A stretch of 42,239 bases of DNA from Arthrobacter horti (GCF_030731045.1 NZ_JAVALS010000019.1:1-42239), one strand, 5' to 3'. Shown: positions 30,364 through 39,148, counted from the stretch's first letter. Made by a program: numbers and translations. Notes: generated from the letters alone by a model not told the origin.

Positions 30364-30723
30364 TCAGTCCTGAGGGGTGTGGTGGTGCCGGGGGGTTCCG
30401 CCGATGGAGTGTTCGGCCTGGAGGATGGCGTCGGTGACGAGCTGGGAGGCGTGCTCGTCCGTGAGGCGGTAGAAGGCACGGGTGCCCTCGTGGCGGGCGG
30501 TGACCATACGGGCCAGCCGGAGCTTGGCCAGGTGCTGGGAGACGCCCGCGGGGTTCTTGCCCACTGCTTCGGCCAGCGCGTTGACGGTCAGTTCGCCGTC
30601 GGCGCGCAGCGCCAGGATGATGCGGATCCGGGTGGCGTCGGCCAGCATGGCGAACACCTCCACGGCGAGCTCCACGAACTCCGATTCAGGGTCGCGGCCG
30701 CAAAGCTTCTTATCTGCATCCAT
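30364..30723 (-). CDS. ArsR/SmtB family metal-sensing repressor
   Basis: A 119-residue repressor starting MDADKKLCGRDPESEF at 30723; a TTG at 30759 would add 12 residues. Winged helix: VFAMLADATRIRIILALRADGELTVNALAEAVGKNPAGVSQHLAKLRLARMVTARHEGTRAFY. The alpha-5 metal site of the SmtB/CzrA group is partly kept: DEH at its start and the final His of QAEH, with Gln where the third ligand (His97 of CzrA) would be. A C-terminal HHH may help. It is the first gene of the operon with the zinc-type exporter and probably represses it until metal rises. Its operator seems to overlap the start codon. Confidence 0.92.
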   Translation of the reverse strand: MDADKKLCGRDPESEFVELAVEVFAMLADATRIRIILALRADGELTVNALAEAVGKNPAGVSQHLAKLRLARMVTARHEGTRAFYRLTDEHASQLVTDAILQAEHSIGGTPRHHHTPQD

Positions 30724-30732
30724 ACGCAGATA
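30711..30732. promoter_or_regulatory. Inverted repeat over the ArsR start codon
   Basis: TATCTGC (30711-30717) and GCAGATA (30726-30732) form a perfect 7-base inverted repeat around eight bases that include the ATG at 30723. Likely the repressor's own operator. No Shine-Dalgarno sequence precedes the ATG, so the message may be leaderless. Confidence 0.55.
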
Positions 30733-30958
30733 GTGGCAGAAAGGGATCGCGAGCAGCAATGAAGGCAGTGCTTACCAATACCTATACCTAGAGCTGACCT
30801 CACCTGCTCAATGTCGAAGAAAATCCGATATCAAATACCTATCAAGGGCGGAACCAAGCCCATTGTGATACCCAGTCCCCCTGCGACTCGCCTTTCCTGA
30901 AGAAGTCACCACCGCGTCCACGGACCCGGTGCAACCACTTTCACCTCAGGAGTACGGC
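30733..30958. other. Control region of the TasA/SipW operon
   Basis: About 225 bases, AT-rich for this genome. It contains a direct repeat AATACCTAT at 30777-30785 and 30834-30842. It must hold the promoters of the ArsR gene (leftward) and of the TasA-like gene (rightward), but no promoter could be fixed with confidence. Confidence 0.4.
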
Positions 30959-31660
30959 ATGACCATCAGCACCACCGAAACGAACCCCACTGACAGCAAA
31001 GACGGACGGCGCACCGGCCGGAAGCGGGCCATCATCACCGGAGCGGCCCTCCTGGGCTTCGGCGCGCTGGCCACCTCCGCGGCATTCACCGACTTCGCTT
31101 TGCTCGATCTGAACGGCGCCGGAGGCTTCGGCGGCGACGCGAACAAGTACAACATCCAGGTCGCCACCCAGCAGGTGGACCACGTGTCCGATGTCCAGGA
31201 TGCCCAGTGGCTGGAGGCCAACCCGGACGCGGAGACGCTCACCATCGCCGGGGCTGACTCGCTCATCCCGGGCGGTCAGGCCATCTACGCGAAGATCCCG
31301 GTGCGGAACGCCTCCCAGACCATGCGCTCCAGCCTGGACCTGACCCTGGAGAACACCACGCAGGCCGGCGGCGACTCCGTGGCGGACGCCAAGAACGCCG
31401 CCTACAGCCAGAAGCTGGCCGTGGACATCGCCATGGTGGACGACGCCTCCGACCTCAGTGCAGCCGGCTGGACCCCGATTCCGATGGATGCCTTCGCCCC
31501 GGGCGGCAAGAGCGGCCGGGTCTCCCTCGGCAACCTCGACGCCACGGCCGGTAAGGTCGCCGTCTTGAAGATCAGGCTCGACTCGGCCGAGGACGACAAC
31601 GCGGCCAACGGCGGCAAGGCCACCGTCCAGGCGCGCTTCGACGGCACCGCCATCAACTGA
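30959..31660 (+). CDS. TasA-like / SipW-dependent exported protein
   Basis: A 233-residue protein with the signal typical for SipW substrates: basic RRTGRKRAIITGAALLGFGALATSAAFTDFALLDLNG, cleavage expected near TSAAFTD. The mature part has YNIQVATQQVDHVSDVQDAQWLEA, ADSLIPGGQAIYAKIPVRNASQTMRSSLDLTL and VAVLKIRLDSAEDDNAANGGKATVQARFDGT, a pattern of camelysin/TasA-type beta-sandwich proteins, which form surface fibres in Bacillus. AGGAG precedes the ATG. It heads a seven-gene operon ending with a SipW-type peptidase and is followed by a strong hairpin, so it is probably made in larger amount than the rest. Confidence 0.82.
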   Translation: MTISTTETNPTDSKDGRRTGRKRAIITGAALLGFGALATSAAFTDFALLDLNGAGGFGGDANKYNIQVATQQVDHVSDVQDAQWLEANPDAETLTIAGADSLIPGGQAIYAKIPVRNASQTMRSSLDLTLENTTQAGGDSVADAKNAAYSQKLAVDIAMVDDASDLSAAGWTPIPMDAFAPGGKSGRVSLGNLDATAGKVAVLKIRLDSAEDDNAANGGKATVQARFDGTAIN

Positions 31661-31668
31661 CCGGACCC

Positions 31669-31719
31669 ATCGAGTGGGCCTCTCGCCGGCGTTCAGGGGC
31701 GGCGAGAGGCCCACTCGAT
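31669..31719 (+). terminator. Perfect 20-bp hairpin inside the operon
   Basis: 31669-31688 pairs perfectly with 31700-31719 around an 11-base loop, eight bases after the stop of the TasA-like gene. No U-run follows. It probably works as a partial terminator or as an mRNA 3' stabiliser that raises the amount of the first gene relative to the later ones. Confidence 0.7.
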
Positions 31720-31745
31720 CTCCCGATCCCACAGAAAGGCCGACC

Positions 31746-32333
31746 GTGACGAATCCCTTCGCACTGCCGAAGAGGGCCTGGCTTGCCACCGGCAGCCTCC
31801 TGGGCACTTTTTCGCTCGCCACCACCGCGCTCCCCGCGGAGCACCTGGATATCATCGCCCTCGGGAAGGCCGGAGCCGGTCACGAGTTCAATCTTCAGAT
31901 CGCGGGCTCCGCCACCTCACCCTGGGCGCCCGCTGAGTCAGACTGGGCCGAGGGCAACCCGACGGCCCTCACCATCGGCGGCACACCGGACGGCGCTCCG
32001 CTGCGGATCCTCCCCGGGGAGAGCCGCACATTCCAGCTGGCCGTCCGCAACGCCGCCCCCCGGCTCGCCAGCAGCCTGCGGCTCCGCCTCTACCAGCCGG
32101 ACCAGCCTGCCGGAACCACCGATCTCTTCCCGGCACTGACGTTCACCCTGAACAGCGCTGGACGGATTCTCGCCGCCGGGCAGGGGCCGCTCACCGCCGA
32201 ATGGCCGGCGCACCTATCCCCCGGTGAAGTCCAGCATTTCGAGCTGACCGTGCAGCTGCCTGCCACCGCGGGCAATGAATTCAACGGCGCCGCCACACAG
32301 CTGGGCCTGCGCGCGGACGGGGCGTCCCGATGA
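31746..32333 (+). CDS. Second exported TasA-like protein
   Basis: A 195-residue protein with a GTG start at 31746 after AGAAAGG. Signal region KRAWLATGSLLGTFSLATTALPAEHLDIIALG. Then HEFNLQIAGSATSPWAPAESDWAEGNPTALTIGG and GESRTFQLAVRNAAPRLASSLRLRLY, similar in order to the preceding gene product, so these are diverged paralogues. Probably exported and placed on the surface together with it. No catalytic motif. Overlaps the next gene by ATGA. Confidence 0.75.
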   Translation: MTNPFALPKRAWLATGSLLGTFSLATTALPAEHLDIIALGKAGAGHEFNLQIAGSATSPWAPAESDWAEGNPTALTIGGTPDGAPLRILPGESRTFQLAVRNAAPRLASSLRLRLYQPDQPAGTTDLFPALTFTLNSAGRILAAGQGPLTAEWPAHLSPGEVQHFELTVQLPATAGNEFNGAATQLGLRADGASR

Positions 32334-32971
32334 CCCTCCGCGCCGTCCCTCGCACGGTCCGGGCCGCCGTCGTCGTCCTGCTCAGCGCCGCTGCTCTGGC
32401 CGCCACGGTCACCACCACACAGGCCGCGTTCCACGCCGGGTTCACCGGGGAGGCTCGCGCGGACGGCTCCATCGACATCGCCCAAAGCGAAGACGGCACC
32501 TCACAGCACCCCACCGCAGCGGAGGCGAAGGCCCTCCCCCAGGCCAACCCCGGCGTGCCCGTCCGCGCCCTCGCCGAGATCCCGCACGGCTGGCCCACGG
32601 TGCCGACCGCCGTCGTCCCCGTGCAGATCCACAATCTCTCGCCGCAGGCTGTCGTGACACTGCGGCTGAAGCTCGACGGCGGCACTGCGGGCACTGCACT
32701 CTTCAGCCGGCTCGCCGTCGGCCTTCAGGTCGACGGGCGGCAGGCGGGCGACGGCACCGTACTCCCCGGGACGTGGTTCCAGAGCCATCCCGACGGCGCT
32801 CTGGTGACGGAGCGACTGGAATCCGGGCGCTCGGCGCGGCTGGATCTCCACGTCTGGATGGGTCCGGAGGCCACGCCGGCCGACTATGCCCAGGCACTGG
32901 ACCTCGGAGTCCAGGTGACCGGAGAGACGGTCGGCGGGGAGATCATCGCGCTCGAAACGGACTGGACATGA
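32330..32971 (+). CDS. Exported protein of the SipW operon (unknown)
   Basis: A 213-residue protein with signal peptide RTVRAAVVVLLSAAALAATVTTTQAAFHAGFTG; the TTTQAAFHAGFTGE stretch looks like the SipW-type cleavage zone. The mature part has PTAVVPVQIHNLSPQAVVTLRLKLDGG and ARLDLHVWMGPEATPADYAQALDLGVQVTG, again beta-rich and related in layout to the two preceding products. Linked by ATGA overlaps on both sides. Function unknown; probably a surface fibre or adaptor component. Confidence 0.72.
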   Translation: MTLRAVPRTVRAAVVVLLSAAALAATVTTTQAAFHAGFTGEARADGSIDIAQSEDGTSQHPTAAEAKALPQANPGVPVRALAEIPHGWPTVPTAVVPVQIHNLSPQAVVTLRLKLDGGTAGTALFSRLAVGLQVDGRQAGDGTVLPGTWFQSHPDGALVTERLESGRSARLDLHVWMGPEATPADYAQALDLGVQVTGETVGGEIIALETDWT

Positions 32972-33606
32972 CCCGGCGGCTCGGATCGGTCCTGGGGGCC
33001 TTGCTGTGCTTGCTCGCGGCCGTCGCAGCTCCGGTGACGCTGGCCCACTCCGCCGAGGGGGACGGCGGGGCGCTGCAGAGCGACGGCGCGCTGGTCACCT
33101 TCGAAACGCCCGCGCCAGGCCACACGGTGGAGGTCCCGCTCCACGTGCGCAACACCGGCGGGCACACACTGGACCTGTCGCTGGCACTCCGAGAGGCCAC
33201 CGGCGCCGCCACGGAAGGCCCCCACCCACTGCGGCTGGCGGTGCATGCCGACGACGGCGGGCTGCTCGTCGGGGGCACCGCCGACGAACTGCTGGACCAG
33301 CACGTCGCCCTCGCCGCGCTGCCCGCGGGGGCGGAACGCACGCTGCGGGCAACGGCTCATCTTCCGGCGGGTGCCGGAGACGACTACCGGGGCGCTCCGG
33401 TGAGCCTGCGCTTCACGTTCACGGGCACGGGGGATCCGGGCGGGGTGGACTCCGGCGGCCTGCCGGACGGGTCCCTGGCCATCACCGGGGCCCGAGGCTT
33501 GTGGATCCTGGCCGTCGCCTTGCCGCTCATGATCGTGGGGATCCTCCTGCTGCCCGCGCGCCGGAAACGAGAGAAGGAGGCCGAGGACCATGAGCCGCAC
33601 GCCTGA
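32968..33606 (+). CDS. Exported, C-terminally membrane-anchored protein (unknown)
   Basis: A 212-residue protein. Signal peptide RLGSVLGALLCLLAAVAAPVTLAHS; beta-rich domain with FETPAPGHTVEVPLHVRNTGGHTLDLSLALRE (CARDB/Ig-like layout); then a C-terminal membrane helix LWILAVALPLMIVGILLLPA followed by RRKREKEAEDHEPHA. The type I topology makes it a candidate membrane base for the surface proteins of this operon. Start by ATGA overlap at 32968; the longer upstream frame is a shadow of the previous gene. Confidence 0.75.
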   Translation: MTRRLGSVLGALLCLLAAVAAPVTLAHSAEGDGGALQSDGALVTFETPAPGHTVEVPLHVRNTGGHTLDLSLALREATGAATEGPHPLRLAVHADDGGLLVGGTADELLDQHVALAALPAGAERTLRATAHLPAGAGDDYRGAPVSLRFTFTGTGDPGGVDSGGLPDGSLAITGARGLWILAVALPLMIVGILLLPARRKREKEAEDHEPHA

Positions 33607-34285
33607 CAGCACCGCGCCCCTCACATCCCGGCGGGCCGTTCTCTGGGCCGCATTGCTGGTCACGGCGGGTGGTGCACTGGCCGCCACCGCCCTCTCCGTG
33701 ACCGGCACCTCGGCGGCCCTGCGGGATACCGCTGCGCTGCAGACCGAGGTCACCGGCAGCTTCCAGCTCGCCGCACTGGACCGGGACGGACGGATCGGCA
33801 AGATCACCCAGGGTGACGCTCCTGCCGTGCTGACGTTCGCACCGGCCCAGGGGATGGTTCCGGGCACCACGCTCGCACTGCCGCTGACCCTGGCAGGCAA
33901 CGCCCCGGGTGCCGGCGTCGATCCGGCATTGTCGGTGCGGCTCGCGGGAGAGCTGACCGGAGGAGAGACCTCATCGCTCCTCCCGCATCTCCGGATCTCC
34001 GCCCGGGAAACCGTCGGGGGACGGACCCGGACCCTGCTGGGCGATCCGTCCGCCCCGGAACGTGGCGTCGAAGTAGGCGATGAGCCGCTCGGGATCCCCG
34101 GGCTGACGCCGCTCCCCTCGCGCCAGGGCCAGGCGCAGGCCGTCGGCGAGCGCTGGGACGGCGGCCAGGACGCCATCGGCTCGGTCACCGTTTTCATTCA
34201 TCTCCTGGATTCATCGGCGCTGCAGCACATCTCGGCGCAGCGGCTCTCCGTCCACTTCACTCTCACCGGAAGGTCCCACGCATGA
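33590..34285 (+). CDS. Exported SipW-type protein (unknown)
   Basis: A 231-residue protein. Signal RRAVLWAALLVTAGGALAATALSVTGTSAALRDTAALQTEV, with TSAALRDTA at the expected SipW-type cleavage zone. The rest is beta-rich (FQLAALDRDGRIGKITQGDAPAVLTF; SALQHISAQRLSVHFTLTG). It overlaps the previous gene by 17 bases and the next by ATGA. No known family recognised with confidence. Confidence 0.72.
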   Translation: MSRTPDSTAPLTSRRAVLWAALLVTAGGALAATALSVTGTSAALRDTAALQTEVTGSFQLAALDRDGRIGKITQGDAPAVLTFAPAQGMVPGTTLALPLTLAGNAPGAGVDPALSVRLAGELTGGETSSLLPHLRISARETVGGRTRTLLGDPSAPERGVEVGDEPLGIPGLTPLPSRQGQAQAVGERWDGGQDAIGSVTVFIHLLDSSALQHISAQRLSVHFTLTGRSHA

Positions 34286-36003
34286 GCACTTCCAGCATCG
34301 CCGGCCCGCCCCGCACGGCACGGCTCGTGGCCTGCCTGGGCGCCGCGCTCCTCGCCCTGACGGCGGCGTGCGTCCCCGGCACCTCGGCCGGCTTCACCGA
34401 CTCGACTTTCGGTCAGGCGGCGCTGACGACGGCGGCCGGGCTGGACTCCCCGCCCACCGACTACGACCAGTCCGCGGCGTCGTCGCTGTTCATCTCTGCG
34501 CGCGGCGAGCTGTACATCACCGGGTTCCGAGGCAACGGCGACGGCAACGGCCAGCGCCCGGCAGGCACGGCTGCTCCGAGCCGCGTGTCCTTCCCTGAGG
34601 GCACCGTGATCGTGGACGCGGCAGGATCCACCAACGACTTCTCCACCGTGTACGACTGGACCAACTCCTACATGGCGCTGGACAGCCGGGGCCAGGTCTG
34701 GACGTGGGGCGCCGTCTACGGCGGCGCGCTCGGCCGCCACGGATACGGCCTCATCGGCCGCGGCGGGATCAGTGCGGAGCAGTCCCGCACCGTGGGCCGC
34801 GTCACCACCACTGCGGACGGCACTCCGCTGCCGCACATCCGGTCCATCGCACGGTCCGAAAACCAGTTCCTGGCGCTGGACGGCAGTGGCCAGCTCTGGG
34901 CCTGGGGCTATGGCGGGGAGAACCTTCCTCGCCCGGCCGGTCCCGGCGTCGACGCCGCGCTGCCGTTCAGGGTGGACCTTACCACCTGGGCGCCCAGCCT
35001 CACCCGCTGCGACGGCGGCGGCGGGAACAACCTGGGCCGGGTTCTGTGGCACTCGGTCTGGGGAGGCAACAACGCCGCGGGGGCCGTGGGGCAGAACGGC
35101 CTGATCTACAGCTGGGGCTTCGACAACATGCAGCCTCCGGGCTCCGGGAACGGCATCACCAGCACCACCTGCCCGTCCATCAACGAACGGGCCAATCGCG
35201 TGCTCTTCCAGGAGTACCCGGAGCTGTACCGGACGGTGGACGGCCTTGTCTACGACGAGTCCCTCCTCCGCTCGGAGACCGAACGCCACGCGAGGTTCTC
35301 AGCGATCGTCAACGCACGTTTGCAGGCCGGGGTGCTGGAGCAGTGCTCCAGCGTGAAGGGCGTGGGCAAGACGGACGAGTCGGGCTGCCCGGTCCGTCAG
35401 CTCGCCTTCCCGGCACGCGCCACCCTGCTCCTCACCCAGAACGGCAAGCTCCAGACCTGGAAGGCCTCCACGCTCAACTATGGGGACCCCTTCCTGGGCC
35501 GGTCTCCGGGGAGCAACCCACACTGGCCCACCACGGTCAGCGTGGCCGGCACACCGCTCACGATCCGCTCGTTCAGCCCCGGGATCAGTTCGGTCCAGGC
35601 CCTCACCACGGAGGGCCGGGTCCTGGGCTGGGGCTGGAACAACTACTGCCAGGCGATCGGGCGTCCCACCGGCAAGCCGGACTGCAACGCCGCCCGGAAC
35701 ACACCCACAGCGGCAACGGACCTGGTCTCCTCAGCCACGCCGGTGGCGGGAATCCCCGTTGAGGACAAGGTCACGCGGATCAGCACCACGCAATGCGCCG
35801 CCTGGGCCACCACCGAGTCCGGCCGGCTCTACGCCTGGGGCGCGGGAACCGTGGCGGGCACCGACTTCCGGACCTGCAAGGAACCCGCCTCGGCCCAGAA
35901 GGGCTACAAGATCTACGACTACGACTCGGTCGACCAGGCCAACCCCTTCGGCCGCCCCGTCACGGGACGCGCCACGGAAACCAGAAAGGTGGCAGGCGAA
36001 TGA
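34282..36003 (+). CDS. RCC1-like beta-propeller lipoprotein
   Basis: A 573-residue secreted protein. The signal peptide ends in LTAAC (lipobox, Cys near residue 30), so it is probably lipid-anchored; the text after it (VPGTSAGFTDSTFGQAAL) also looks like a SipW-type cleavage region. The mature part has RCC1-type repeats, each with a W-x-W-G core: RGQVWTWGAVYGG, SGQLWAWGYGGE, NGLIYSWGFDN, EGRVLGWGWNNYCQ, SGRLYAWGAG. A seven-blade propeller outside the cell would suit protein or glycan binding. No enzyme motif. It stands just before the peptidase gene, overlapping it by ATGA. Confidence 0.8.
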   Translation: MSTSSIAGPPRTARLVACLGAALLALTAACVPGTSAGFTDSTFGQAALTTAAGLDSPPTDYDQSAASSLFISARGELYITGFRGNGDGNGQRPAGTAAPSRVSFPEGTVIVDAAGSTNDFSTVYDWTNSYMALDSRGQVWTWGAVYGGALGRHGYGLIGRGGISAEQSRTVGRVTTTADGTPLPHIRSIARSENQFLALDGSGQLWAWGYGGENLPRPAGPGVDAALPFRVDLTTWAPSLTRCDGGGGNNLGRVLWHSVWGGNNAAGAVGQNGLIYSWGFDNMQPPGSGNGITSTTCPSINERANRVLFQEYPELYRTVDGLVYDESLLRSETERHARFSAIVNARLQAGVLEQCSSVKGVGKTDESGCPVRQLAFPARATLLLTQNGKLQTWKASTLNYGDPFLGRSPGSNPHWPTTVSVAGTPLTIRSFSPGISSVQALTTEGRVLGWGWNNYCQAIGRPTGKPDCNAARNTPTAATDLVSSATPVAGIPVEDKVTRISTTQCAAWATTESGRLYAWGAGTVAGTDFRTCKEPASAQKGYKIYDYDSVDQANPFGRPVTGRATETRKVAGE

Positions 36004-36539
36004 CCTCCACACCCGGCCCGATGATCGCGGTCTTCTCCGTGATCCGTTCAGCCCTGCTCTGGATCGGAGCGGCCATCGGCACACTGTGCCTGATCCTGTT
36101 CCTGCTCGGAGTGGCGTTCGGGATCCGGCCCCAGGCCGTGGTGTCCGGGTCCATGGAGCCCACCCTGCCCACCGGATCGCTCATCCTGGTGAAGCCGGAA
36201 CCCGTGGTGGATGTCCGGGCCGGGGACATCGTCACCGCGGCCCTCCCGGACGGTCGCGGCACCGTGACCCACCGGGTGGTCGCGCTGGACAAGGACCGCA
36301 ACGGGGTCACCTCGCTGACCCTCAAGGGCGACGCCAACCTCGCCGATGACCCGGTGCCGTATCCGGTGGCCACGGTGGGCAAGCACCTCGCCACCATCCC
36401 CGGCCTGGGCACGCTGGCCCTCGCCTTCCGCACGCCCGCGGGGCTGGCCGCCGTCGCGCTGGTCACCGTGGTGTTCCTTGCCGTGGTGCTGCTGCCCGGG
36501 CGGAAGGCACGACGCCGGCCCGACCGGGCTCACCGGTGA
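36000..36539 (+). CDS. sipW: SipW-type signal peptidase I
   Basis: A 179-residue membrane peptidase. The N-terminal helix is SALLWIGAAIGTLCLILFLLGVAFG; catalytic Ser is in VVSGSMEPTLPTGSLILV (SGSM box). In bacterial signal peptidase I the second catalytic residue is Lys; here the corresponding place reads GTVTHRVVAL, with His, as in the ER-type SipW group. A C-terminal membrane helix (AAVALVTVVFLAVVLLPG) and a basic tail follow. It closes the operon whose products carry SipW-type signals, so it is likely their dedicated processing enzyme. Its end overlaps the convergent LuxR gene by 77 bases. Confidence 0.9.
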   Translation: MTSTPGPMIAVFSVIRSALLWIGAAIGTLCLILFLLGVAFGIRPQAVVSGSMEPTLPTGSLILVKPEPVVDVRAGDIVTAALPDGRGTVTHRVVALDKDRNGVTSLTLKGDANLADDPVPYPVATVGKHLATIPGLGTLALAFRTPAGLAAVALVTVVFLAVVLLPGRKARRRPDRAHR

Positions 36540-39003
36540 GGAACCGGTACAGCTCGTGCCGGGACGCGGTCCCGGTCTTCTTCAGCGCATTCGAGATGTG
36601 GTTGTCCACGGTGCGGACGCTGAGCCCCAGACGGTCGGCGATCTGCTGATTGGTGAGTCGCCCTGAGAGAAGCCCCACCTCGAGTTCACGAGGACTCACC
36701 GTTGTGGCGCCGTCTCCCGCCGCGGCGGGCGCCAGCGGCTCGCTGTGCCGGCCGCCGCTCCCGGCCAAGGTGGCGGAGAGCTCCCGCAGCCGGCCGGCCC
36801 GCTCCGTCCTCCCGGCTGTCTCCTCGGCCTGGGCGGCGGACCGGACCAGCAGGAAGAGCATGTACTCCGGACAATGCACCGAGTCTTCGACGGCGCGCTC
36901 CACGTCCTCCAGCCGCCCGTCTTGCAGGCAGGCCACCAGGGCGCCGAGTGGCTGGAACAGCGGAATGTCGCTCTCCGCCAGAGCACGCCGGAATTCCTCT
37001 GCGGTCTTCGGCCCGAATCCCACGGCCAGGCAGCTGTACGCCGTCTGAACCGCGCCGAGGACATAGCCCTTCTCCCGCCGTTGCCGGACGCAGGCGGCCA
37101 CCTCCTCATCGAAGGCGTCGGAGGCCAGGGGCTGTTCCGTCACGGCACGGACGATGTCGATACCCATGCCCAGGAACGGACCCATCTGCGGGCTGAGGAG
37201 GGACGCCTCGTACAGATGATCCTCCTGGGCGGCAGTCTGCCCGTCGAAGAATGCTGTGAGGCCCCTGAGGTTGAGGAAGGCGGCGAAGGCCGGGATGAAC
37301 AGGATCTCCGGGCAGCCCACCAGGAGTGCCTCGTCCAGGACGTTGCGCAGGGCTTGGCCCTCCCCCCGGTAATGATGCCCCATGATCGCCACATAGGACG
37401 CCATGACGAAAGATGAGCGGTCCAGGCCTGTCGCCGAGCGGGTCATCATCTCCGTGGCGGCGGCCACACACCGGTCCACGTCGCCCTCCATCAGCGGGAT
37501 GATCAACCCGCTCCACGAGCCCACCCGCCCCAGGGGACCCGTGGAGCCGGGAGCCTCGCTCAGCTCCCTTGCCTCGGAGACCCTGCCGAGTGCCAGCAGC
37601 ATGAGTGTGTCGACGCCCCGGCACAGGCCCAAGGGATCCCCGGGATCGCGGGCCAGGTGGGACGCCTGAGCGGATACACCGCCACCTGTCATCATGTCCA
37701 GCAGGCTGACCGCAGCCGCGGCCGTGCCCGCCCAGCGCCGGTTGTCCTGGGCGAAATCCCTGAGGAGGATCCGGGCACCTGCCGGGTCTCCTTCCTGGAG
37801 GGCCAGCCATTGGGCCCGCGCAAACGCCAGCAGGAAGTCGTCCGAGGAGGCCTCGAACCGCCTCCCGGCCGTCTCCTGCAGCACACGCCCCACGTGCTGT
37901 GCTCTCCGGGGGTCCCCGGATGCCTCGCGGAAATAGGCCACCGCCGTGGCAGGCCCCGGCGCGTCCTGCCACGCACGGTGTGCCAGATCGGACAGTTCCT
38001 GCTCGTGACTTTCGAACGTCCTGGCCAAAGTCGCCATGGTCGCGGTGTCCCGGTCGCCCAGCGCCGTCGCGGGGCCTCGCCGCTCGTCGTAATCCCTCCT
38101 CTGGGGGTGCACTCCGCGACGGAAGCAGTCCACCAGGATCGGCGGCCACGGGGACACCGTGGATCCGCGCGAGGCGGGACCCACACGCACGAGTCCTCGG
38201 TCCGCGGCGCGCCCCAGCACCTCCTGTCCGTAGGTCTTCAGAGCCTCCTCAAGGCTCACCGCGTCGCGCAGAGACAGTGCCCGGAGGGTCTCGGTCAGCT
38301 CGGAATCGTCCCCGCCGAGGAACTCCACGGTGAGGGGGATGAGATCCGGGTTCCACAGGGTGGCGCCGCTCTGCATCCACAGCCCGTCCTGTTCCACCAG
38401 GAGCCCGCGGTCACGGGCGCTCAGCAGAACGGCGCTCACCAGGAGGGGGATACCGCCGGTCTTCCCGTACACCCGCGCGGTGGCCGCGGAGTCAAGCCCG
38501 CCACCCAGAACCTCATGGGCCATCTGAGCGGTCTGGGCGATCGTGATGGGTTCCAGGGTGACCATCCGTTCGGGCCACCGGGGCGGGAAGTCCAGGTGCC
38601 GCTCGGGGTCCACCGGCAGTGCCAGGACAGTCCGGAGCCCGAGCCGGTCCCGCACGGAAGCCAGGACCTTCAAGGACAGAGGGTCCACCAGATGAAGATC
38701 GTCCACTGCCAGCACGGCCGTGGGCCCCACACGCGCCGTCAGCTCGTCCACAGTGCCGGCCAGGGAGCGGGGCCGTGCCGGAACTCCGAGTTCGGAAGAC
38801 CATCGGTCCACCACATAGCCCGGCTGTTCCGCCGCGGCCGGTTCGCCGCGGATCCACCACACGGTTTCACCCGTACGCTCCAGCACCGACGTCACGGCAG
38901 CGAGCACGGTGCTCTTCCCGCTGCCCCGGCCGCCGACGATGCGGACGCTCTTCCCCTGGCGGAGCGCGGCCCGCGCCACGGCCACCTCGTCCTCGAAAAT
39001 CAT
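36463..39003 (-). CDS. LAL-type LuxR-family transcription regulator
   Basis: An 846-residue regulator. N-terminal ATPase with Walker A GGRGSGKST at residues 24-32 and Walker B TAVLAVDDLHLVD at about 95-107; a long helical TPR-like middle; C-terminal LuxR helix-turn-helix SPRELEVGLLSGRLTNQQIADRLGLSVRTVDNHISNALKKTG at about 770-810. Such proteins bind a ligand and ATP before activating transcription. It converges on and overlaps the SipW operon by 77 bases, so regulation of that operon is plausible but not proven. Start ATG at 39003 has no strong Shine-Dalgarno sequence. Confidence 0.92.
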   Translation of the reverse strand: MIFEDEVAVARAALRQGKSVRIVGGRGSGKSTVLAAVTSVLERTGETVWWIRGEPAAAEQPGYVVDRWSSELGVPARPRSLAGTVDELTARVGPTAVLAVDDLHLVDPLSLKVLASVRDRLGLRTVLALPVDPERHLDFPPRWPERMVTLEPITIAQTAQMAHEVLGGGLDSAATARVYGKTGGIPLLVSAVLLSARDRGLLVEQDGLWMQSGATLWNPDLIPLTVEFLGGDDSELTETLRALSLRDAVSLEEALKTYGQEVLGRAADRGLVRVGPASRGSTVSPWPPILVDCFRRGVHPQRRDYDERRGPATALGDRDTATMATLARTFESHEQELSDLAHRAWQDAPGPATAVAYFREASGDPRRAQHVGRVLQETAGRRFEASSDDFLLAFARAQWLALQEGDPAGARILLRDFAQDNRRWAGTAAAAVSLLDMMTGGGVSAQASHLARDPGDPLGLCRGVDTLMLLALGRVSEARELSEAPGSTGPLGRVGSWSGLIIPLMEGDVDRCVAAATEMMTRSATGLDRSSFVMASYVAIMGHHYRGEGQALRNVLDEALLVGCPEILFIPAFAAFLNLRGLTAFFDGQTAAQEDHLYEASLLSPQMGPFLGMGIDIVRAVTEQPLASDAFDEEVAACVRQRREKGYVLGAVQTAYSCLAVGFGPKTAEEFRRALAESDIPLFQPLGALVACLQDGRLEDVERAVEDSVHCPEYMLFLLVRSAAQAEETAGRTERAGRLRELSATLAGSGGRHSEPLAPAAAGDGATTVSPRELEVGLLSGRLTNQQIADRLGLSVRTVDNHISNALKKTGTASRHELYRFLTGEPGRAGVVPSARAAAPRQGTPR

Positions 39004-39142
39004 CCAGTCCCTGCTCTCCCAGACCCGTCCGGGTTGTCATTCCATCCTGGCAGAGCCGGTGCCCGCGCGGAGAAGGCACGCCCGGGTCCCGACGTCCGCC
39101 GTCCGGCGTTCCTGCGCGGGAGGGCGCGGGACGGCGGGACTC

Positions 39143-39148
39143 TACACT
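39143..39148 (+). promoter_or_regulatory. -10 element of a leaderless LysE gene
   Basis: TACACT (TAnnnT type) ends six bases before the GTG at 39155, and no Shine-Dalgarno sequence is present. This spacing puts the transcription start on or next to the start codon, as in leaderless actinobacterial genes. Confidence 0.45.

Noticed and set aside
27299..30373. Several long plus-strand frames over 27-30 kb
   Set aside because: They mirror the CopD/CtaG and exporter genes, whose membrane and metal motifs are unmistakable.
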